Below are positions 44,637 through 53,370 of a DNA stretch of 64,000 nucleotides, in pieces. Position numbers and translations under genes: made by a program. Below the pieces are notes generated by a model that ran no database searches, was not told the origin of the DNA, and was given only the letters and a program-made list of their open reading frames with translations. Position 1 is the stretch's first letter. Each line of letters opens with the position of its first letter. Source of the stretch: Formosa sediminum (lineage in GTDB: Bacteria > Bacteroidota > Bacteroidia > Flavobacteriales > Flavobacteriaceae). Location of the stretch: NCBI RefSeq assembly GCF_007197735.1, contig NZ_CP041637.1:2513001-2577000 (forward strand), written 5' to 3'.

Positions 44637-44678
44637 AAAGGCAGCTATATTTAAGAAATTTACCATAGAGCTGCCTTT
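44637..44678 (-). terminator. Terminator after acyl-CoA synthetase
   Basis: Arms AAAGGCAGCT (44637-44646) and AGCTGCCTTT (44669-44678), 23 bases beyond the stop of the minus-strand acyl-CoA ligase. Loop of 22 bases. Confidence 0.7.
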
Positions 44679-44700
44679 AAACTTGTTAAAAATGTATACT

Positions 44701-46497
44701 TTATTCTGAATACATTTTATCTATGAGCGCTTTGTGTTTTTGTTGAATGACTTTTCGTTTTAATTTTAAAGTTGCTGTGATCTCACCCGTTTCTATACTA
44801 AATTCTTTAGGTAATAAGGTGAATTTTTTAATTTTTTCGAATTTAGAAAACTCTTTTTGAAGTTCTTCAAAACGTTTTTCGAACAGTGTAATAATCTGAC
44901 TGTTACTAATTAAATCTTCAATATCTTTAAAGTTAATTTTATGTTCAAGTGCGTATTTCTTTAAGTTGTCAAAACTAGGAACAGCAAGCGCTGTTACATA
45001 TTTTTGCTGATCGCCAATAACAGCAATTTGCTCTATAAACGAATCTGTAATTAAAGCATTTTCTAATTTCTGAGGCGCAATATATTTCCCACCCGAAGTT
45101 TTCATTAAATCTTTAATTCTGTCTGTGATTATTAAATTCCCTTTAGAATCTATTTTACCAGCATCTCCAGTTTTAAACCAACCCTTTTCAAATACTTCTG
45201 CAGTAGCTTCAGGCTTTTTATAATAGCCTTTCATTACTCCTGGACCTTTAATTAGTATTTCATTGTTATGTCCTATTTTAACTTGAGAGCCTTCAATAGG
45301 TTTTCCAGCAGAATTAAATTCAAAATGTGTATCTCCAAATAGGGTAGCAGTTGCAGTTGTTTCAGTTAAACCATATCCACATTTTACATTAAGTCCGAAA
45401 GAATGAAAGAACGATACAAGATCTGCAGCTAAAGGTGCACCACCACACGGCATGAATTTTATACGTCCGCCAAAGACCTCTCTTAATTTACTTAATACTA
45501 ATTTGTCTGCAATTTTATATTTTAGTTTAAGCGCCAAAGGGATTTGTTTCTCTAGGCGTTTATGCTTATTGTAGTAATTGTTTCCGATACCTAAAGCCCA
45601 ACTTGCAAGTTTCATTTTAGTAGGTGAGGCTTCTTTTCTTTTATCTTGTATGGCTGCGAAAATTTTCTCGAAAATGCGAGGGACCGTACACATTAAGGTG
45701 GGTTTTACCTCTTTTATAACATCTACAATTTTTTTAGGATCTTGATTAAAGTATACTTCTATACCTTTTTTTAAACAGAAGAATACCCAACTACGTTCGT
45801 AAATATGACTTAGAGGTAAAAAACTTAGTGAAACATCTTGTTCAGACACATTCAATTCGTAATCATGAGCGACTAAAGAACCGCCAAAATTAGTATAATC
45901 TAACATAACTCCTTTAGGTTCTCCAGTTGTTCCAGAGGTATAAATTATACTAGCAATGTCTTCATATTCGCATTCGTAAATTCTTTTTTGAAGTTCTATA
46001 TTCACGTGTTCAGAAGCTTCAAAATTGACAAAATCTTCTAGATAAACAGACTTGTTAGGCTCATGTAACGTAATGGTTTTAGTTAACGCTACAATTAACT
46101 TTAAATGTTTAGAGGTCTGTAATAATTCGTAAGCTTTATCGTATTCATTTTGGTCTCCAACAAATAACAAATTTACTTCAGCATCATTAATAACATATTC
46201 AGCTTCTTTTTTTGAATTTGTTGCATAAATGGGAATAGTAACAGCTCTAACACGCATAATAGCACAATCTGCAATAATCCAATTAGGCATGTTTTCTGAA
46301 AAGATAGCAACGTTTTGTTGTACTGCTATTCCATGATTAATAAGAGCTTTTGCTAAGGCATTTATACGTGATTCAAAATCTAACCAAGAAATACCTTCCC
46401 AGGTATTACGCTCATTATTTTTATAATAAATCGCGTTTTTATGTTTATAACGCAGACTATTTTCTTTAATTTCTTCTACTAAGTGTTTATAATTCAT
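44701..46497 (-). CDS. Long-chain fatty acid--CoA ligase (AMP-forming)
   Basis: 598 residues. Motifs: P-loop IIYTSGTTGEPKG, LPLSHIYER, CGYGLTETTATATLFGD, KTGDAGKIDSKGNLIITDRIKDLMKTSGGK and a C-terminal lysine region. The profile fits the FadD15-like group of bacterial acyl-CoA synthetases. It activates fatty acids with ATP and CoA for degradation or lipid synthesis, at the inner face of the membrane. It stands alone, with a terminator downstream. Confidence 0.92.
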   Translation of the reverse strand: MNYKHLVEEIKENSLRYKHKNAIYYKNNERNTWEGISWLDFESRINALAKALINHGIAVQQNVAIFSENMPNWIIADCAIMRVRAVTIPIYATNSKKEAEYVINDAEVNLLFVGDQNEYDKAYELLQTSKHLKLIVALTKTITLHEPNKSVYLEDFVNFEASEHVNIELQKRIYECEYEDIASIIYTSGTTGEPKGVMLDYTNFGGSLVAHDYELNVSEQDVSLSFLPLSHIYERSWVFFCLKKGIEVYFNQDPKKIVDVIKEVKPTLMCTVPRIFEKIFAAIQDKRKEASPTKMKLASWALGIGNNYYNKHKRLEKQIPLALKLKYKIADKLVLSKLREVFGGRIKFMPCGGAPLAADLVSFFHSFGLNVKCGYGLTETTATATLFGDTHFEFNSAGKPIEGSQVKIGHNNEILIKGPGVMKGYYKKPEATAEVFEKGWFKTGDAGKIDSKGNLIITDRIKDLMKTSGGKYIAPQKLENALITDSFIEQIAVIGDQQKYVTALAVPSFDNLKKYALEHKINFKDIEDLISNSQIITLFEKRFEELQKEFSKFEKIKKFTLLPKEFSIETGEITATLKLKRKVIQQKHKALIDKMYSE

Positions 46498-46836
46498 TAC
46501 ACTATTATTAGTTGCAATTTAATATAGGATTCCTACCTAATCCAAGTTTGCAAAGTTACAAATAATTGTTCTTTTAATGCTTAAAAGGAAGTGTTTAGAT
46601 TGTTTAAGACTATCATTTTCATAACATTTAAAGGATATACTACTTAATTACTAATAAAATGATATTTTTTAGGTCTCTTATTTCTATTGTTTTAGAAGTA
46701 CAAATACTGTGCTAAACTTGTTTTTGATTGAAAATTATTGAGGTGAAATGTTTTAAAACTGTATGAAACCGAGTTGAATCTGATTGCAATTTTAGTAAAA
46801 AACTACTTTTTTTTTAATGGAATCTGAATGTATTGC
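46498..46836. other. Gene-free upstream region of the acyl-CoA ligase
   Basis: About 340 AT-rich bases upstream of the acyl-CoA ligase start. No gene, hairpin or palindrome of note was seen apart from the neighbouring terminator at 46837-46871. Confidence 0.4.
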
Positions 46837-46871
46837 AAAAAAAATAACCTTCCGATGACTCGGAAGGTTAT
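46837..46871 (-). terminator. Terminator after the AhpD-like gene
   Basis: Stem ATAACCTTCCGA / TCGGAAGGTTAT with a 4-base loop. On the minus strand it ends in a run of eight T. It follows the AhpD-like stop by 38 bases. Confidence 0.9.
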
Positions 46872-46908
46872 GGGTTACTAATTGATTATAATTAAGGGAT
46901 ATTATAAT

Positions 46909-47457
46909 TTATTTTGACCAAGCAAAACCTTGAAAAGGCGCATCGACTGGTGTATTTGCGATATGATTAGTATAGTTACTAATAACTTTTTGAGATAAAC
47001 CTAATATAATTTCTAGAACATGAGCTTCAGTATATCCTGCTGCATAAAACGCATCTAAATCTTCTTGAGTTACGTGTCCACGATTTCTAACAATAGTTAA
47101 TGTCATGGTTCTTAACGCTTCTAATTTTGCACTTTCTAAAGGCGTTTCGTTACGTAATGCTTCAGTAATTGCATCATCTACTTTCATCATTTTTGCAATA
47201 CCAGTATGTGCTGGCACACAGTAATGACATGCATGCTCTACGTTAATGGTTTGCCATACCACGGTTAATTCGTCTTCATTAAATGATGTTTGTGTAAATA
47301 ATTCGTGTAGTGTTTGGTAAGCTTCTAATGTTTTTGGAGAACTTGCTAAAACCCCGTGTAAACCAGGAATCATTCCGAAAGCTTTTTGAGATTTTTCTAA
47401 TAAAGGTTTACTTGCTTCAGGAGCAGTTTCAATGTTGTGTACTTTTAAAGTTGTCAT
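46909..47457 (-). CDS. AhpD-like carboxymuconolactone decarboxylase family protein
   Basis: 182 residues, all helical. The peroxidase-type motif EHACHYCVPAHT supplies Cys77, Cys80 and His84, as in AhpD. These proteins reduce peroxides or handle electrophiles with a CxxC pair. It lies 69 bases downstream of a TetR regulator on the same strand. A palindrome in the gap matches a second one upstream of tetR, so both genes are probably controlled by that regulator. Inducer unknown; an electrophile or quinone would fit. Confidence 0.85.
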   Translation of the reverse strand: MTTLKVHNIETAPEASKPLLEKSQKAFGMIPGLHGVLASSPKTLEAYQTLHELFTQTSFNEDELTVVWQTINVEHACHYCVPAHTGIAKMMKVDDAITEALRNETPLESAKLEALRTMTLTIVRNRGHVTQEDLDAFYAAGYTEAHVLEIILGLSQKVISNYTNHIANTPVDAPFQGFAWSK

Positions 47458-47486
47458 ACTGTATTATTTTTTAATTGTTATATTTA

Positions 47487-47506
47487 ATCTAAACGTCCGT
47501 TTAGAT
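47487..47506. promoter_or_regulatory. TetR operator 1 (CTAAACGTCCGTTTAG core)
   Basis: Perfect 9-base arms ATCTAAACG / CGTTTAGAT around TC, between tetR and the AhpD-like gene. The 16-base core matches the site at 48112-48127 at 12 of 16 positions. Confidence 0.75.
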
Positions 47507-47526
47507 ATGTTGTAAAAAAAATGTGT

Positions 47527-48090
47527 TTATATGTTATCAAAAATTAATTCTATATAATCTTCAATCTCTTTTTTTGTGTTTACTCGAGATGCTGCAGCCA
47601 AGCCGTGTTTTGCTAATAATAAATAGTTTGCTTGTTTTAAGATTGTCGCTTCATCTTTAGTAGCATCCATTTGTAATTTTTCAATCATGATAGATTTAAT
47701 GTCATCCATGAACGATTGCATTTGTTCTTGAATTAATACATCTGTTTGATTACAAAATTCATTATACGTATTGGTTACAAAGCATCCTTTAAGTTCGTCG
47801 TTATTAAAATTAGAACTTACAGAGTCATAAAAAAATTGTTTAATGTCTTCTACACCACGGGTGCCATTTTTAAACTTATCTAATATGGTTTTAATTTGTC
47901 CTTTATAACATTTTAAGCTTTCAAGGAATAAACCATGTTTGCTACCAAAACTAGAATATATTGAAAATTTATTAATGCCCATTTCTTTTTCGAGCATTTG
48001 CATAGAGGTAGTTTCATACCCTTGTTTCCAAAACAAGTGCATGGCTTTCTCTACTACATCAGTTTCATTATATGCTTTTTTACGTGCCAT
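47527..48090 (-). CDS. TetR-family repressor
   Basis: 187 residues. The N-terminal HTH is VVEKAMHLFWKQGYETTSMQML and INKFSIYSSFGSKHGLF, with the Y-x-x-F-x-S-K signature. The C-terminal ligand domain contains a conserved GCFVTNTYNEF, seen in AcuR/NemR-like repressors that sense electrophiles through the Cys. It is transcribed with the AhpD-like gene. Two copies of a 16-base operator, one upstream of each gene, indicate autoregulation plus control of the target. Confidence 0.88.
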   Translation of the reverse strand: MARKKAYNETDVVEKAMHLFWKQGYETTSMQMLEKEMGINKFSIYSSFGSKHGLFLESLKCYKGQIKTILDKFKNGTRGVEDIKQFFYDSVSSNFNNDELKGCFVTNTYNEFCNQTDVLIQEQMQSFMDDIKSIMIEKLQMDATKDEATILKQANYLLLAKHGLAAASRVNTKKEIEDYIELIFDNI

Positions 48091-48107
48091 TTTTAATACT
48101 TGTATAC

Positions 48108-48131
48108 AAAACTAAACAATCGGTTAGTTTT
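48108..48131. promoter_or_regulatory. TetR operator 2 (CTAAACAATCGGTTAG core)
   Basis: Imperfect inverted repeat (AAAACTAA / TTAGTTTT arms) 18 bases upstream of the TetR start codon, sharing its 16-base core with the site at 47489-47504. Positioned to autorepress tetR. Confidence 0.7.
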
Positions 48132-48253
48132 CAGGAAGCGTTTTAACATATATTTAATTATGTTAGGTATGCAGCTACAATTGTTATAAAACACTTATTC
48201 TAAATTAGCATGTGCCGCTTCATTCTAACTCTTATAGTATAACTCATTTGAAT

Positions 48254-48284
48254 AAAAAAATCCGAACAGTGTTCGGATTTTTTT
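48254..48284. terminator. Terminator after FKBP gene
   Basis: Stem AAAAAAATCCGAAC / GTTCGGATTTTTTT with a 3-base loop, 18 bases beyond the stop of the minus-strand FKBP gene. Confidence 0.9.
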
Positions 48285-48301
48285 ATTTATGTAGCTAAAA
48301 T

Positions 48302-48730
48302 TTACTTAATTTCAATCAATTCTAAATCAAAAATTAAATCTTGACCTGCAAGTGGATGGTTTCCATCAACAACAATATGGTCGTCTTGAATGTCTACCAC
48401 TCTAAATTGGTGTTCTCTACCATCTTCACTTTTAGAAGTTAAGCCCATACCAACTTCCGGTTTTACGTCTGGAGGTAATTGTTCGTTACTTACTTTATGA
48501 AACAACTGCTCGTTAATGTCTCCGTATGCGTCTTGTTTGGCAATTTCAACTGTTTTTTTCTCATTTACTTTCATATCAATGATCGCATTTTCAAAACCAG
48601 GAATTAACATGCCTTGTCCGATAGTTACTTCTAAAGGCTCGCGCTCTAAAGAACTATCGAATACACGACCATCTTGTAATTTTCCTGTGTAATGAACTTT
48701 CACTGTATCATTCTGTTTAACTTGACTCAT
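48302..48730 (-). CDS. FKBP-type peptidyl-prolyl cis-trans isomerase, SlyD-like
   Basis: 142 residues. VKVHYTGKLQDGRVFDSS and GMLIPGFENAIIDMKVNEKK form the FKBP half. The IF (insert-in-flap) domain lies at ~70-120 (EVGMGLTSKSEDGREHQFRVV), and the flap closes with DGNHPLAGQDLIFD. It catalyses proline isomerisation and acts as a chaperone. The His-rich metal-binding tail of E. coli SlyD is absent. No signal peptide, so it is cytoplasmic. Confidence 0.92.
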   Translation of the reverse strand: MSQVKQNDTVKVHYTGKLQDGRVFDSSLEREPLEVTIGQGMLIPGFENAIIDMKVNEKKTVEIAKQDAYGDINEQLFHKVSNEQLPPDVKPEVGMGLTSKSEDGREHQFRVVDIQDDHIVVDGNHPLAGQDLIFDLELIEIK

Positions 48731-48888
48731 ACTATAATTTTAATGTTTAATAAAACACAAAGTTATGGTTTATATATTGGACGACACAAAATATGGCCAA
48801 TAAGTCTGTAAATTAATATAGGTTTAACGTTAGCATTATACAGAAATCTGGCTTTAATAATAAGATTATTAGCAGTCTTGTAATTCCT

Positions 48889-49893
48889 TTATCTCTTTAA
48901 TGCACCGGATGTATCACCACCCATTAAACTTTTTACGTTATCTAAAGTTGCCATGTTTACATCTCCGATTATAGTATGTTTTAAGGCACAGGCTGCAGAG
49001 GCAAAGTTTAACGCATCTAAATCTTTTTCGTAATGTAGTAACCCATAAATTAATCCAGCTGCAAAAGCATCTCCAGTTCCTACACGGTCTATGACGTGTG
49101 ATATTTCGAAAATTTCAGTCTTAATATATTTGTTTCCGGTCCAAATACGGCCTTGTATTTGTTGTTCAGATGCACTAATAGATTTTCTTTTTTTGCCTAC
49201 TACACGTTTTATGCGTGGAAATTTGTCCATGAGTGCTTTGGCAGAGTCTTTAAATTTCCCATCGGCATCCCCAAGATTGAACATTTCTTTAATGCCACGC
49301 GGACTGGTAATGACGATATCTGTATGTTCTACCAATTCAGGCATGACCTCTTGCATGGTTTTACCATATTTCCACATGTTTTTTCTTGAATTGATATCTC
49401 CCGATACCATAATTCCCATTTTGTTAGCCGTTCTAATGGCATCGAGACAACATTTGGCAGCACCCTCTGAAATTGCAGGTGTAATACCTGTCCAATGAAA
49501 CCAATTCGCATCTTTTAAAACTTCTTCCCAATCTACCATTTCGGGCTGGATTAAAGAAAAAGCAGATCCTTCACGTTCGTAAATCACTTCACTAGGTCTG
49601 TGAACGGCACCTTTCTCAAGAAAATACATTCCTAATTTATTGTCTCCATAAATAATTTGATCTGAGCTTAACCAGTTTTTACGTAAAAATTGAGTGGCTG
49701 CTCGGCCTATTGCATTATCTGGAAAACGTGTCATATGCGCAGCTTTCATGCCCAAATAGGCACAAGAAATGGCAACATTAGCTTCGCCACCACCATATAC
49801 AAGTTCAAAAGAATTAGCTTGAGAAAATTTCATGTATCCTGGAGGAGATAAACGCATCATTACTTCTCCAAATGTTACTAGTTTTTTAGCCAT
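48889..49893 (-). CDS. kdgK: PfkB-family sugar kinase, probable 2-keto-3-deoxygluconate kinase
   Basis: 334 residues. It starts KLVTFGEVMMRLSPPG, has the substrate lid YGGGEANVAISCAYLG, and ends with the PfkB catalytic motif DRVGTGDAFAAGL. The MMRLSPP start and the GGGEANVA segment are typical of KDG kinases of Bacteroidota, which phosphorylate KDG from alginate, pectin or uronate breakdown. No other uronate gene is in the window, and the aldolase usually next to it is not here. Confidence 0.82.
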   Translation of the reverse strand: MAKKLVTFGEVMMRLSPPGYMKFSQANSFELVYGGGEANVAISCAYLGMKAAHMTRFPDNAIGRAATQFLRKNWLSSDQIIYGDNKLGMYFLEKGAVHRPSEVIYEREGSAFSLIQPEMVDWEEVLKDANWFHWTGITPAISEGAAKCCLDAIRTANKMGIMVSGDINSRKNMWKYGKTMQEVMPELVEHTDIVITSPRGIKEMFNLGDADGKFKDSAKALMDKFPRIKRVVGKKRKSISASEQQIQGRIWTGNKYIKTEIFEISHVIDRVGTGDAFAAGLIYGLLHYEKDLDALNFASAACALKHTIIGDVNMATLDNVKSLMGGDTSGALKR

Positions 49894-50082
49894 GTTTTAA
49901 TTTTATCTTTAATATACTGTTGTTAGAGTTGTTCAAAAATAAGCAGAACATCGTGCTTATTTAATTTAAAATCGTGTTTCTTTTAGGTTACACAAGGTCT
50001 TTTGTAATTTGAATAGGGTAGTGGTATATTCGCATACAGTTGGCATAACTTTTTTAGAAAAGTTTACTTAAACGTGTAACAT

Positions 50083-50361
50083 CTACTCGTCTTGTTTAGT
50101 TTGGTCTTTTACTTTATTGTATGTAGTATGCTGGATGTTTTTCTTTTGTAAAATAGCGTAAAACTTTCTAGGAGAAATTCTTAAGTCTTTAGTAATTTCA
50201 CTTACTTTTTTAGTCCCTTTTTTATATTGTTTTAAGTTGTCATTTACTTTTTTATTAAAATAGTAATCTTTTAATTGTTCGATAACTTGCAATTCTGTTT
50301 TATTCGAGTGTTGTGCATACTGTTCTATTTCGGACTTAATTGTCTTTAATTGTGGTTTCAT
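50083..50361 (-). CDS. Small HTH-like hypothetical protein
   Basis: 92 residues, basic and helical. The C-terminal segment VSEITKDLRISPRKFYAIL has the spacing of a helix-turn-helix recognition region (alternating hydrophobics, S-P-R-K-F-Y), so DNA binding is possible. I do not recognise the family. It is divergent from the gene at 50632, with a 16-base palindrome in the shared region, so it may regulate that gene; that is inference. Confidence 0.55.
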   Translation of the reverse strand: MKPQLKTIKSEIEQYAQHSNKTELQVIEQLKDYYFNKKVNDNLKQYKKGTKKVSEITKDLRISPRKFYAILQKKNIQHTTYNKVKDQTKQDE

Positions 50362-50462
50362 ATAAGCTATTATTAGGGATTATGTTGGTCCTCAAAACTA
50401 CGTAAACATAGCAAGAGAACTTAACTTTGTTTACTAAAGTAATAAAAATATATCCAGTTTAA

Positions 50463-50478
50463 AAATCCTATAGGATTT
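50463..50478. promoter_or_regulatory. Palindrome AAATCCTATAGGATTT
   Basis: Perfect 16-base palindrome in the 270-base divergent region between the small HTH-like gene and the gene pair ending in the TssD-like protein. A candidate operator. No second copy was found in the window. Confidence 0.45.
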
Positions 50479-50631
50479 ACGGGGTCGTTATTTCTCTTTT
50501 ATTTACGCTAAATAAGCCAAAATTTTTGAAACCATTGTATTAACTAGTTTATTATTAAATATCACTGAAAACCGTTAAAAAATAACACATCCATTTATTC
50601 ATTTTTGTATTATAAATTAAACATATACAAC

Positions 50632-51321
50632 ATGGATTTTAAAACAATGCTTCAATTACCTGTATTAGACACTACAGAGGTCATTAAAATTGTACAGGAA
50701 ATAGCAGATATAGAAAGAAAAGAGGAACGGCCACATATGCCTAAAGTTACCGTGTCTACACATTCAGATACGGTTTCTGGTTTTTTTGTAAACTATAGTG
50801 CAGCAAAGCAGGTTATTTTATTGTGTGATATTTATGATCGCGATGCACAGTTTACATATATTAATGTACATTCTATATCTTCAATATCCTTAAGTCATAT
50901 TAATAAATATGGCTATTTACTTTCAGATGGAACAGTGCCTTTTACACCTGAAGCCGATGACATCCCGACTTTACTTCAGTTAAAAAAAGAAATAAAAGCG
51001 CTAGAATTACAATTAGAAGCTAGTTTAGAAAAAGCAGTCTCTATAGTTTTTGATTATGAGGAGACGCCAGAAGATTTAGATAAGTATTACGCTTCTAAAA
51101 TACTCGTTTTAATAAAGGAAACTATATCTAAAATGGCTGCAGACCATTTAGCCAAAGCGGCTTTTACAGCATCCATTTCAACTGTTTATTTTACTTTAGG
51201 TACAGCAAACACAGCAACTTTAGAGGGTGATGCGCTTCGTATTAATATACATACATCTAAAGGAGTAAAAAGCTTTCCTAAAGCTGAAAAATTACAAGAG
51301 TTAATTGAAAACAACTTATAA
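50632..51321 (+). CDS. Hypothetical protein, partner of the TssD-like gene
   Basis: 229 residues from the ATG at 50632, chosen over a TTG at 50605 because the extra residues are low-complexity and the ATG follows normal AT-rich leader DNA. Soluble, no signal peptide or membrane helix. The N-terminal ~85 residues are beta-rich (VSGFFVNYSAAKQVILLCDIY), a central helix is charged (~105-135), and the C-terminal part is mixed. No family recognised. It lies 11 bases before the TssD-like gene and is probably co-transcribed, so a chaperone, adaptor or cargo role is possible. Confidence 0.65.
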   Translation: MDFKTMLQLPVLDTTEVIKIVQEIADIERKEERPHMPKVTVSTHSDTVSGFFVNYSAAKQVILLCDIYDRDAQFTYINVHSISSISLSHINKYGYLLSDGTVPFTPEADDIPTLLQLKKEIKALELQLEASLEKAVSIVFDYEETPEDLDKYYASKILVLIKETISKMAADHLAKAAFTASISTVYFTLGTANTATLEGDALRINIHTSKGVKSFPKAEKLQELIENNL

Positions 51322-51332
51322 AATTAAAAATT

Positions 51333-51725
51333 ATGCAAGATTCTAATGTGGTTAGTCGAATAGAACTATTAATACGAAAAGATGAAAATACAGAAAAAAC
51401 TTTTGTGTTAAGCCAGTGTGATTATAGCTTTAATATGGATTATTATGAAGCAGAAAAGCGTCCTATAGATGTTAATTTTTCTGGTACAACAAAAATGATT
51501 AACGACCCTATGTTTATAGAATGGATTTCAAACCAAGCAGGAGCATGGTCTGGTTATGCTAAAGTGTTTCACAGAGAACAAGAGAAACCTTCTATAGCAT
51601 TAGTCTTTAATAAAGCTACTGTAGTGAGTTTTAGTCAATCTTTTTCAGAGTACAATGCACATAGCGATGCTTATTTTAGTGTTATTTTAAAAGATGTCGC
51701 TTTTAATGATATCAAACTGCATTAA
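51333..51725 (+). CDS. TssD/Hcp-like protein of Bacteroidota type
   Basis: 130 residues. Order of features: a short beta strand, SQCDYSFNMDYYEAEKRPID (C-x-Y-x-F/x-P signature), FIEWISNQAGAWSGYAKVF (the WxxN and G-x-I/A-x-F helix-strand), and a final VILKDVAFNDIKL. This is the layout of Bacteroidota TssD (Hcp) tube proteins of type VI secretion, including R/KRP after the Tyr-rich strand and the late S-x-x-L/V-x-I. The identity is from pattern, not an alignment. No sheath, baseplate or membrane-complex gene is nearby, so it is an orphan, perhaps a tube protein that carries an effector, or a fold relative with another role. Confidence 0.55.
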   Translation: MQDSNVVSRIELLIRKDENTEKTFVLSQCDYSFNMDYYEAEKRPIDVNFSGTTKMINDPMFIEWISNQAGAWSGYAKVFHREQEKPSIALVFNKATVVSFSQSFSEYNAHSDAYFSVILKDVAFNDIKLH

Positions 51726-51746
51726 TATTTAAAATATTGTAGTATT

Positions 51747-51783
51747 AAAAAGCCTTTAAGAACAATATCTTAAAGGCTTTTTT
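51747..51783 (+). terminator. Terminator after the TssD-like gene
   Basis: Stem AAAAGCCTTTAAG / CTTAAAGGCTTTT with an 8-base loop and a T-run on the right; A-run on the left also fits use from the opposite strand. Confidence 0.88.
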
Positions 51784-51815
51784 AATGTGTTTAGTTATTT
51801 TAGGTCCTCGGTGAA

Positions 51816-52211
51816 TTATAAATTATTTTCTAAATATTCACGAATCACAAGGTCGTTAAAAAAACCACTATGGTGACCACCCCAACAAGCTGTTAAAGCG
51901 AACACTCCATTTTCTAATTTAAGTTCTTTATTAGTTTCTGCACCTTCATTTGGGATGCAATATACTTCAATAGAATTTACACTTTCTGCAATAGCTTCTT
52001 TACCCATATCGTCACTACATACCGCTTTTAAAGCATCTGTTAAACGCTGTAAACATACACTAGGTACAAATTTTATATAGTCTAATTCAAAGGTGTCCCA
52101 GTTAATATTAATTGGTAAGTCTTTTCCAACAATTTCATTAATTTCGTTTTGGTAATTTTCTAAATATTGATCTTCTATAGATTTAGCCGCTCTTTTTTCT
52201 TGTAATCCCAT
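51816..52211 (-). CDS. Conserved hypothetical protein (GLQEKRAAK type)
   Basis: 131 residues, soluble. It begins MGLQEKRAAKSIEDQYL, continues NININWDTFELDYIKFVP and DALKAVCSDDMGKEAIAES, and ends in a short beta segment and EYLENNL. The start and the CxDDMGKEAL motif are shared by a widespread uncharacterised family that I have seen in many bacteria, sometimes near stress genes. No catalytic or metal motif can be assigned. It is divergent from the gene at 52364, with a perfect 18-base palindrome between them. Confidence 0.6.
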   Translation of the reverse strand: MGLQEKRAAKSIEDQYLENYQNEINEIVGKDLPININWDTFELDYIKFVPSVCLQRLTDALKAVCSDDMGKEAIAESVNSIEVYCIPNEGAETNKELKLENGVFALTACWGGHHSGFFNDLVIREYLENNL

Positions 52212-52296
52212 GGTCTTTATTTTTTAATTAAAATGATATACCAAAGGTATTTTAAGGCCGATTGAAAAATACAACCACTGTAAGTGAATATATAAA

Positions 52297-52314
52297 CTCA
52301 CGGAATTCCGTGAG
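52297..52314. promoter_or_regulatory. 18-base perfect palindrome CTCACGGAATTCCGTGAG
   Basis: A perfect palindrome in the 152-base divergent region between 51816-52211 and 52364-53353, centred ~59 bases before the downstream start. Length, symmetry and position indicate an operator. The closest regulator gene is the NarL-type response regulator at 53408-54043, whose family often binds such palindromes, so it is a candidate ligand. Confidence 0.65.
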
Positions 52315-52363
52315 AGGTATAAAGTTGTAAAATTTTAGTTTTATACTCTATTAAACATGTTGT

Positions 52364-53353
52364 ATGAAAACTATAATTATTATAGGAGCTTGTCTGTTAC
52401 TAATCCTCATTATTTGTACCAATTGTGCGCAAATTGTTGGTGGGATATCTAAAAAGAAAGCCGCTAAAAATATAGATGAATATTTGGAGCGTGAATACCA
52501 AGGGAAACTCACATATAAATATTTAAGTAGAGCATTTAATACAGCAACTATGAATCCAAATTCTTTTTTTATTCACGTTTACCATAAAAAAGTACCAGAA
52601 ATAGAATTTTACACTTATATAGATGCAAAAAAAATTGTGACCGAAGAGTATGCTACTTCTTTTAAAATAAAGTTTGAAGAAGACTACCAAAGACAAGTAG
52701 AATATTATAATACTGCACAAAACATAATAGCAGATTTTAAAAGTGATACTTTAACTGTAGCATTTTTAGACAACGAAACCATTGACTTTAATTTTAATTA
52801 TGAAATTAATTCTGAAGCATTAAAAGTTATTACTACAAAATTTTTAAAGAGATTGAATGCATCTTATGAAATTTTAAACAATGGGTTCTCACGTAAACTA
52901 CTTGTAAAAACTCCTAATTATAAGGATGGTTTAGTATCTATTCCTTTACAAATAGAAGAAGAACAACATTGGTCTATAGATACTTATTTTTTAGCAGATC
53001 ATTTAATTCATGCAGACGCTTTTAAAACAAAAATACTACAGAATATACAAGCTAAACTCGATAAACAATATCCGTATTACAAAATAGACGACAATAAAAA
53101 AGTGTTTTTAGACAAATCCTCTTTATCTAAAGGGGCTTGGGTACAATATTTATTTGATACAAGAATTAACACTAAAGAACATGAGAAATATGAAAATCCA
53201 CTTACCGGTATATATATTGTCTATTTTGATTACGACACCAACTTTATTTATAATGGTGAAATGTTAACAGAAACTAATGGGAGTGTCTCTTATGAGGTTG
53301 AAATACAAAACATTCACGAAGCATTACATAATGCAGGTGTAATAACAAAATAG
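52364..53353 (+). CDS. Membrane-anchored hypothetical protein
   Basis: 329 residues. One N-terminal membrane helix (IIIIGACLLLILIIC) ends in TNC; the residue before Cys is Asn, so lipidation is doubtful and a single-helix anchor is likelier. The rest is soluble, with alternating charged and aromatic residues and no recognised motif. There is probably an N-terminal domain (~30-125) and a C-terminal domain. It is preceded by the 18-base palindrome and followed by a strong bidirectional terminator. It probably belongs to the same regulon as the nearby two-component system. Confidence 0.6.
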   Translation: MKTIIIIGACLLLILIICTNCAQIVGGISKKKAAKNIDEYLEREYQGKLTYKYLSRAFNTATMNPNSFFIHVYHKKVPEIEFYTYIDAKKIVTEEYATSFKIKFEEDYQRQVEYYNTAQNIIADFKSDTLTVAFLDNETIDFNFNYEINSEALKVITTKFLKRLNASYEILNNGFSRKLLVKTPNYKDGLVSIPLQIEEEQHWSIDTYFLADHLIHADAFKTKILQNIQAKLDKQYPYYKIDDNKKVFLDKSSLSKGAWVQYLFDTRINTKEHEKYENPLTGIYIVYFDYDTNFIYNGEMLTETNGSVSYEVEIQNIHEALHNAGVITK

Positions 53354-53370
53354 GGCAGTTTTAGCTATAA

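Noticed and set aside
50605-50631. TTG start for the gene at 50632
   Set aside because: The added residues are low-complexity and promoter-like DNA lies there; the ATG at 50632 is the better start.
51333-51725. A full type VI secretion locus around the TssD-like gene
   Set aside because: No sheath, baseplate, ClpV or membrane-complex gene is found between 50 and 64 kb; only the single tube-like protein is supported.
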